Shown here in pieces: positions 58,442 through 64,000 of a stretch of 64,000 nucleotides of DNA. A model generated the notes under the pieces. It did no database searches. It worked only from the letters and a program-made list of their open reading frames with translations, and was not told the origin of the DNA. Origin of the DNA: Cyclina sinensis (Eukaryota; Mollusca; Bivalvia; Venerida; Veneridae); assembly GCA_012932295.1 (NCBI GenBank), contig JAAONU010000016.1:44919241-44983240 (forward strand). The letters are read 5' to 3'. How positions within the stretch are numbered: the first letter of the stretch is position 1; every line of letters starts with the position of its first letter. Made by a program: the position numbers and the translations under genes.

Positions 58442-60894
58442 GTAACCATTTTTGCTTTGAAAAAGAAGAGACATTTAACTGTGTCAACCTGTCTTGCGCA
58501 TTCAGTGAGCCGACTGCATGAAGTGAATGATTATGGAAGTGAAATTATAGTTTCTATCATACTATCACCAGGGCGATAAGATTAGTTGGTACATTCCCCA
58601 ATCTTGGTACATGATTATTTTTGACAGAACAAAACAGCACAGAAATTTTACTTCATCTGATTTGTACATAGTACATCATCATATACAAATGATCATTAGA
58701 TAAAATTTAACAATAAACATGTCATTGCAATCAATGGAATAATCAAATGAAGAACATTTTTTTTAACAATTTACTTAAAGTTAATTGATTAGAATTTAAC
58801 ATCAGTTTAAAGACACCGCGACAGGTTTCAGAGTTCATTAACGGACAGGTATTTAGGATTTAACGCATCTTAATTGTTCATTTCTTTTTATAAATGTCTT
58901 TTTGTGTTAGTTATCGTATAACAAACATGCATTTAGACCTCGGCATACACTCTCGTGCTTGCAGATTTAAAGGCGCTTCAGCATATCCATGTATATTTTA
59001 GGCTTGTTGTGCAGCTGAAGTCCGATCTTGCAGCTAATGCACAGATAGGGGAGTAAAACAAGCATCTACAATGAGCACTCTACAAGAGGACACATGTTAG
59101 ACCAGACTGGTCCAGATTTATACACTATTTTACCCTGGCTTGTCTATCTGTAAAAGGACTATTATTAAAACAAAAGACAGTTTTTAGAAAAAAAAATAAT
59201 GACTAACTGCTACATAAAGTTGTATAATTGTATTTCTTCGTCATGTATAAAATAGCGATACTTTTGTTTAGTTTGAATTAGCTCAGGGTAGTCCTTCTTG
59301 TGAAATACATGCACAATATATAGAATTATCTATTTAAATTGGAACTATTGAATTGTTTGTCTTGTTTTTTACCACACCTTAGAAGCATTTCCTGCAGCCA
59401 TTCCATTCCATAGACGATATCTTAGATAAAGCCTCAATCTGGAAGAATGATAGAAATTGTTGGTGCATCTGCAACCTCAATGAAAATAAATAACTGATTA
59501 TTGATATCGAGAAAGTTTTGACTTTTGATGTATTACAAGTTTAAAAATGTATGACAGGGATGACATATAAAATGGCATTTGAAACACTTTTGGAGTTACT
59601 GTAGTTGGTGATAGCATGTTTTCGAATTAGTTTGTTTCCCTTCTGATAAATAAGACAAAAGCACCACCAGTCGAGCATACGGAAGTCAGGTTTTACGTGC
59701 CTTTTCACACATTTTTGTTATTACATCTGCAAAATAATGAATCTCAAAATTACAAGGAAGTTAATCTTCCGACTAGAACAAAGAGGTAGATTTCCGCACT
59801 AAAGCATTTTTTACCAGAGACGGATAAAGACAAACTACTCCTAGAATGTGTTGCATTTTTCCTTCTTGAATTTCTGCATACACTTTCTTTCAGCCTCATA
59901 ATTATTAAATGTATGGTTTTAATTGTTCGTGAAAAATAACACTAACCGGAACTATCTTTGGTATATGCACTTTGATTTTATCATTCTCTGTTATTGACAG
60001 CGTTTTTGTACTTCAGCATTTGTAGGTTTTATTTAAACTGTACGAATATAGCGGATATATACGTCGCATTCTTACTTCAAATTTAAACTATCAATAAAAT
60101 TACCCAACATCTTGGCTTCCTTAACTATCAGCCAATTAATTAATGCAAAGTGCGTGTCCTTTAGCCCTTTTCGTCATTTTAATGCGCCAATATATTTTTC
60201 TAACTTTTGCAACTTATATCTCCCATCTACGGTTATTTCCTATTTAGTATTGAAGAATAATGGGGAAAACATTGCAATGCTTCACACTCTTTCGTTTAAG
60301 TACAGCTATTGTATACCTAAATTTCTCAACCAGTTGAATTAAAAAGTTGGCCAGTTTCATTTTAGTTGTTGCTCCACGACAGCATTTTAAAATTCATATT
60401 AACCTATTACAATACAAAAAAAGTATATCTGTTATTTCCATTTTCCTTTGTTTTGTTACAAGTATGATTAATTCAGTTCGACAATAAACAATACTTATTT
60501 TCCAAATTCAGATACATGTGTGTTTCTCAAGGGGGTCAAAATTATGATGCTTAAAGTGTATGCCTTTGTTCTAAATTTTAGCTTCTTTCAAATAATACCA
60601 AGTTGCCTGTTGCAGTATACAGTTGCAGAAAGGTCGTCTAACATAAATTGAACTGGCATCGTTCTACGACGTTTTGCATGTTTAAAGAATAACCAGGTGG
60701 TTGTCGGTTGCCACTTTATTTCTCAGTATGCCTCAGAAACAAATTGGCATCGAGCTGTAAGATGCCAGTTTACTAAATCGTGACTTTATAGACTAGGCAG
60801 GTGACTGCATTTAGGTAGTTGACAACTCACCAACTTGAGAAGGTATCCCGCTTACAGTTTTCATTTGACGGCGTACCTGATTATTTGCGAATCT
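58442..60894 (+). other. probable second intron of the MIF-like gene, no exon seen
   Basis: AT-rich DNA. I tested several AG sites (for example near 58,826, 59,388, 60,000 and 60,582) for a phase-2 terminal MIF exon; none gives the expected Y-I-x-F start. No gene or clear repeat is seen. Confidence 0.35.
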
Positions 60895-60901
60895 GCAGCT
60901 A

Positions 60902-60950
60902 AATTCCAGTCGCCAACAATTCCAGTCGCCGATAATTCCAGTCGCCGATA
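60902..60950 (+). repeat. 17-bp tandem repeat, three copies
   Basis: ATTCCAGTCGCCAACA, ATTCCAGTCGCCGATA and again ATTCCAGTCGCCGATA follow one another directly. The TTCCAGTCGCC core recurs once more at 61,266-61,276. Confidence 0.8.
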
Positions 60951-61580
60951 TATGTCAAACTGAGATTCCAATCGTCTGGTGCTAGTTCACAGTTCACCTA
61001 CTTTGAATAACAGGCAGCCCGCTGCCATTAACAAGCTGCCAATTTATTGCCTTATGAGAATTTAATTTCAATCAGTTTTGGAATCTAACTGCTAGTTTTG
61101 CACAAAGCTGAAAATTCGTCTTATTGACAACTTGATAGGTGTTTTGCAGTTACCAGTTGACAATAAACAGCATACTGAGAACTTCTTATGAAACGAGTGC
61201 AATTATTTTCATGTTTTGACGAATTAGTAGCTACCTGCTAGTGGCCATTTGCCGACAAGCATGTCCGTTCCAGTCGCCATATTTCTTCATACTGAGAATC
61301 CCAATTGTCTGGTCTAGTTCACACATCGCCTGCAGTTTGCTGCAACTACCAATTCGACAATTAACTATTTTATGAGAATTAAATTTAACTCGATTTGCCA
61401 TAACTGATAGTTTTGCAGTTTGTTGAAAATCCTTAGTTTTTGACCACTTGATTAGGGATTGGCAGTTTCTAGTTGACAAGAAAAAAAACATAGAGGACTT
61501 CATATGAAACTAGTGTAATTATTTTCATGTTTTGAGGAATTAGTAGCTAGCAGTCAGTGGCTAATTTCCGACGAGCATTT
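60950..61580 (+). repeat. diverged ~316-bp tandem repeat, about two copies
   Basis: ATTATTTTCATGTTTTGACG, GAATTAGTAGCTA and CCGACAAGCAT at about 61,202-61,261 recur at 61,518-61,577. CATACTGAGAATCCCAATTG near 61,290 parallels AACTGAGATTCCAATCG near 60,960, and TGAGAATTTAATTTCAATC parallels TGAGAATTAAATTTAACTC. An older third copy may lie at 60.6-60.9 kb. No coding capacity is seen. Confidence 0.7.
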
Positions 61581-61606
61581 ACAAGTATTTGTTGTTGTTA
61601 ATTGAC

Positions 61607-61858
61607 AAATTAAACGAGACATACCTGTAAATTAAAGTTGATGTTAATTTTGTTAGTCCCTATCTACCAGGATCACAAGTGAGCATTACGTGACCTAAAA
61701 CCATCAGATCTTTAGCGTCAGCAGGATGAGACACGTGGAAAGCAGCAGTCTTCTATTTACTACGGGAGGGTGAACTTTGGCGGGCATGAGATTCTGGTAG
61801 ATAGGGACTAACAAAATTAACATCAAACTTTAACTTACATGTAAGTCTCGTTTAATTT
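61607..61858. repeat. 64-bp inverted repeat with ~123-bp loop
   Basis: The left arm (61,607-61,670), from AAATTAAACGAGAC to TTAGTCCCTATCTACCAG, is mirrored at 61,794-61,858 with a few changes. A further partial copy, TATCCCTATCTACCAATC, begins at 61,863. It lies just past the C-terminal end of the minus-strand DIRS-like element, where such elements carry inverted termini and an internal complementary region. It may be part of that element or a separate fold-back insertion. Confidence 0.75.
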
Positions 61859-62099
61859 TTGTTATCCCTATCTACCAATCAGAATCACCATGTTTTTTCA
61901 TTATTACTGCCTCAGAAGTCTCAGCCATATCATTGCTGCCAACGCATATGAATATAGTCTATTTTTAAGGATGAAATCTAACTAAGAAACGGTTTTGTAG
62001 AACAAATGTAAATTTACGAAAAAAAAGTAGAATGTAACAGATCTGCGTTATCATCCTTCAGACACATTTACTGCAAACTATAATTACTATTATTGTCTA

Positions 62100-62717
62100 T
62101 CTGCTTTCATCTGCATTATAGAACGTGCGAAATCTGACTTGTTTGTTATCTCACGTTTATAAAATCTCCTAAAGTTACAATCTGTTTCTTAACACAGTTT
62201 CCACAGGTATTTTCGAGGACGCCACACTGGTAAATGCAATGTATGTGATATGAGGCTTGAATATGGTCATGTCAATACCTGCCCCCGTTAGCAGTGCTTT
62301 AATCTATTTCCCAATGTTCCTTTAGAAATACCTCTGTATGGGTTTTTGGTAACTAATGAACAGCTGACTTTCAGTACGCGGATTGCTTTGGTTCTGTCTA
62401 AATATTGTGATAATGTTTTCACAAAGATTTTCATTATCTGGGTATTGCTGAATAAACAATTCTGAAAGATATTTGTTTAGAGTACTGGTTTTCAGTAAAT
62501 CACCAAATCGAGTTTTTATGGAGTCATGATTAATATCGATGTTATGAACATTAATGTTATGCAGAGTTTGCAAACGCTTCCCTGTCGTCAATACTAACAA
62601 CATTAACGCTGTAAAACTAAGATGTTTAAGACTAGCTGTGCTTTCACCTGTAGATTTACTTAAATTATTCGAAATATGTTTTAATACTACACCCCATGTG
62701 CAATTATAGCATCGCAA
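62100..62717 (-). pseudogene. tyrosine recombinase of a DIRS-like retroelement, decayed
   Basis: The minus-strand frame to 62,322 reads LKHLSFTALMLLVLTTGKRL, then QTLHNINVHNI, the LL.LTTG.R.QTL box that carries the first catalytic Arg. After a stop a further frame gives LLTGAGIDMTIFKPHITYIA and SSKIPVETVLR; functional DIRS recombinases have PH-S-T-R here, so the second catalytic Arg is Tyr. A final piece, TFRRFYKREITNKSDFARSI, holds the candidate nucleophile Tyr. Stops and frameshifts separate the pieces, so the enzyme is dead. Confidence 0.78.
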
Positions 62718-63124
62718 AGCAGATTTCTTGTTAAAACAACTTTAAAAACTGTTTCAGCATTATGTGATTACCAATATATACATTACTTACAATATAAACA
62801 ATACTCGTTATAGCTGATTTTGCTGTATAATTTCCACTGTATCCTAACCCTTTCTGATATAATTCTGTTATAACAATGACAGAGATTATAATGGGATAAA
62901 ATGGATCAATTTTCTTTGAACAAAAAAGTACATCCATTTTGATGAGCAGCAAATGCACTGCGTTTTAATCCCAAGTCTCCAGGAGAGAATGAGTTCGATA
63001 CCTTGTTTTGATAGGTTCTGACTATCGAATTCCTGCCTGAGACCTTGAAAAGTCAATTATCCAAATCAGTGACGGGTTCGATTAGGATGTAGTAAGCTCC
63101 ATAATTTGTTTGAATACTGTCGGG

Positions 63125-63420
63125 TTAATTGTTATCCCATGTCATCTGACAATTTTTGCGGCTATGTGCATCGTCCCTGACATTTAATTTACCTGGTATG
63201 TGAAAAACAGTAATCCATATATTATCCCGCTTAGCGTACCACAGCCAAAGTTCTTTAACCAGATTGTTCTGTTTTGTAACTCTAACCTCCATCTTGGTTA
63301 TGTATTTTATAGTAGTTGTTTTGTCCAGCAAAAGTTGCACTTGTATATTATAGCAATTATCACAAAAATGTTAAATAAATAAAAAGGCTGCTTTAAGTTC
63401 TAGAATCAGAATATGCTCTT
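63125..63420 (-). pseudogene. RNase H domain of the DIRS-like retroelement, decayed
   Basis: The minus-strand frame reads LLLDKTTTIKYITKMEVRVT, NLVKELWLWYAKRDNIWITV and FHIPGKLNVRDDAHSRK. This corresponds to the family patterns LDN.T.V.YI.KMGG and IPG..N..AD..SR; the expected AD is DD here and DN is DK. It lies between the RT piece and the recombinase piece, the expected order in a DIRS element read on the minus strand. Confidence 0.75.
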
Positions 63421-63633
63421 TTTTATCCTCCTAACTCCACAGACTGCTATAATTTGCATTACTGGATACATTGTGCGCCTCATAACTGGTTAAGCTACTA
63501 TCAGATTCAATAATTATATTTGGTTTAGTTTGGTGAAGGTGGAATCTAAATTTCTTATCCACCATTTTATACACTCTTTGTTTTCTTCTGTTATATACAT
63601 GACTTTATAAAAATCTCCTTTATTCCTCTTGAG

Positions 63634-64000
63634 TTATAAATCTGTCTGAATCTCAAGGGATTTAAAGTAAAGAGGTGTATAATGAACACCGGGCTTACTG
63701 GCCTCAATTTTTCCTATTAGTATAGCAAAATCTCTAATTGTCAGGGATTTCTTCCTAACGGTTTTCTTACATTCCGTAATAATACTTTCACGTTTCTCAA
63801 CTGTTAATTTGACTGTCATATCTACCGAGTTCAACATAAATCCGACAAAATCAATGTTCTGGTTTGAGTTAAAAATTGATTTATCAGGATGAGCCGTTAA
63901 TCCTAAGACATATTCTAATGAGGTTGTTCTTTCAACGTTGTTTCCACATTTCAATAAAGAATCACCCGATAACAGCGCATATTGTATATATGCACAATTT
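63634..64000 (-). pseudogene. reverse-transcriptase C-terminal part of the DIRS-like retroelement, runs off the window
   Basis: The minus-strand frame 63,954-63,634 reads LEYVLGLTAHPDKSIFNSNQ, NIDFVGFMLNSVDMTVKLT and IRDFAILIGKIEASKPGVHY, then TPLYFKSLE. Position for position this follows GL..HPDKS.F.P.Q.I.FLGF.L.S..M.V.LT...I R..A..IGKI....PGV.YGPL.Y of DIRS/Ngaro reverse transcriptases. The catalytic YADD region would be right of the window. Confidence 0.85.

Noticed and set aside
58207..58487. Minus-strand ORFs opposite exon 2 of the MIF-like gene
   Set aside because: They are shadows of the plus-strand exon, which has splice sites, phase and family residues in its favour.

Overview
The window is AT-rich metazoan DNA with short exons, GT-AG introns and very dense repeats. 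The organism is most likely a bivalve mollusc. That is an inference from the repeat vocabulary: elements beginning TTTTAGCTCACCTGAG, elements ending in CCTTCGGGCATATAAT, tRNA-headed SINEs and ubiquitous ACATGTAT. No bacterial, operon-type or CRISPR features are present.

Four split genes can be supported. (1) 3.8-5.9 kb, plus strand: the last two coding exons of mitochondrial ribosomal protein L43; its 5' exon is not in view. (2) and (3) 40.9-42.0 kb and 47.1-49.7 kb, minus strand: two paralogous two-exon genes for unfamiliar secreted proteins. Each has a signal peptide, then a shared YGRPHPLY motif, a shared phase-1 intron, a shared R-x-R-A-R-x-D-x-N block, and a very basic low-complexity tail. 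The downstream copy seems to carry a one-base frame disruption that hides a further R/G-rich tail. (4) 55.66-58.44 kb, plus strand: the first two exons of a MIF/D-dopachrome-tautomerase family gene that has lost some canonical active-site residues. Its third exon was not found.

From 7 to 39 kb the window is dominated by a 63-bp minisatellite, roughly 340 units by length. Blocks lie at 8.27-14.73, 16.93-17.37, 20.03-25.30, 27.69-29.83 and 31.24-39.03 kb. Because 63 is a multiple of three and only one of the six frames of the consensus lacks stops, it produces many long but spurious-looking plus-strand ORFs with a 21-residue periodicity. The array shows several layers of history: segment duplications (8.2-12 kb with 20.2-22.3 kb; 31.6-33.6 kb with 33.6-35.9 kb), a late burst of a 64-bp variant at 9.67-10.82 kb, and a duplication that also carries the 3' flank of the L43 gene. 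It is interrupted by dispersed elements with internal tandem subunits, by a 2.39-kb TIR transposon with an exact TATT target duplication (25,298-27,686), and by LINE fragments in scrambled order (29.83-31.24 kb).

From 39 to 64 kb the sequence is ordinary intergenic and intronic DNA with dispersed repeats. One of these (44.35-45.27 kb) carries perfect palindromic nuclear-receptor half-site pairs. A degenerate minus-strand LINE sits in the MIF intron. The window ends in a decayed DIRS-like tyrosine-recombinase retroelement (about 61.6-64 kb, minus strand) that runs off the right edge.
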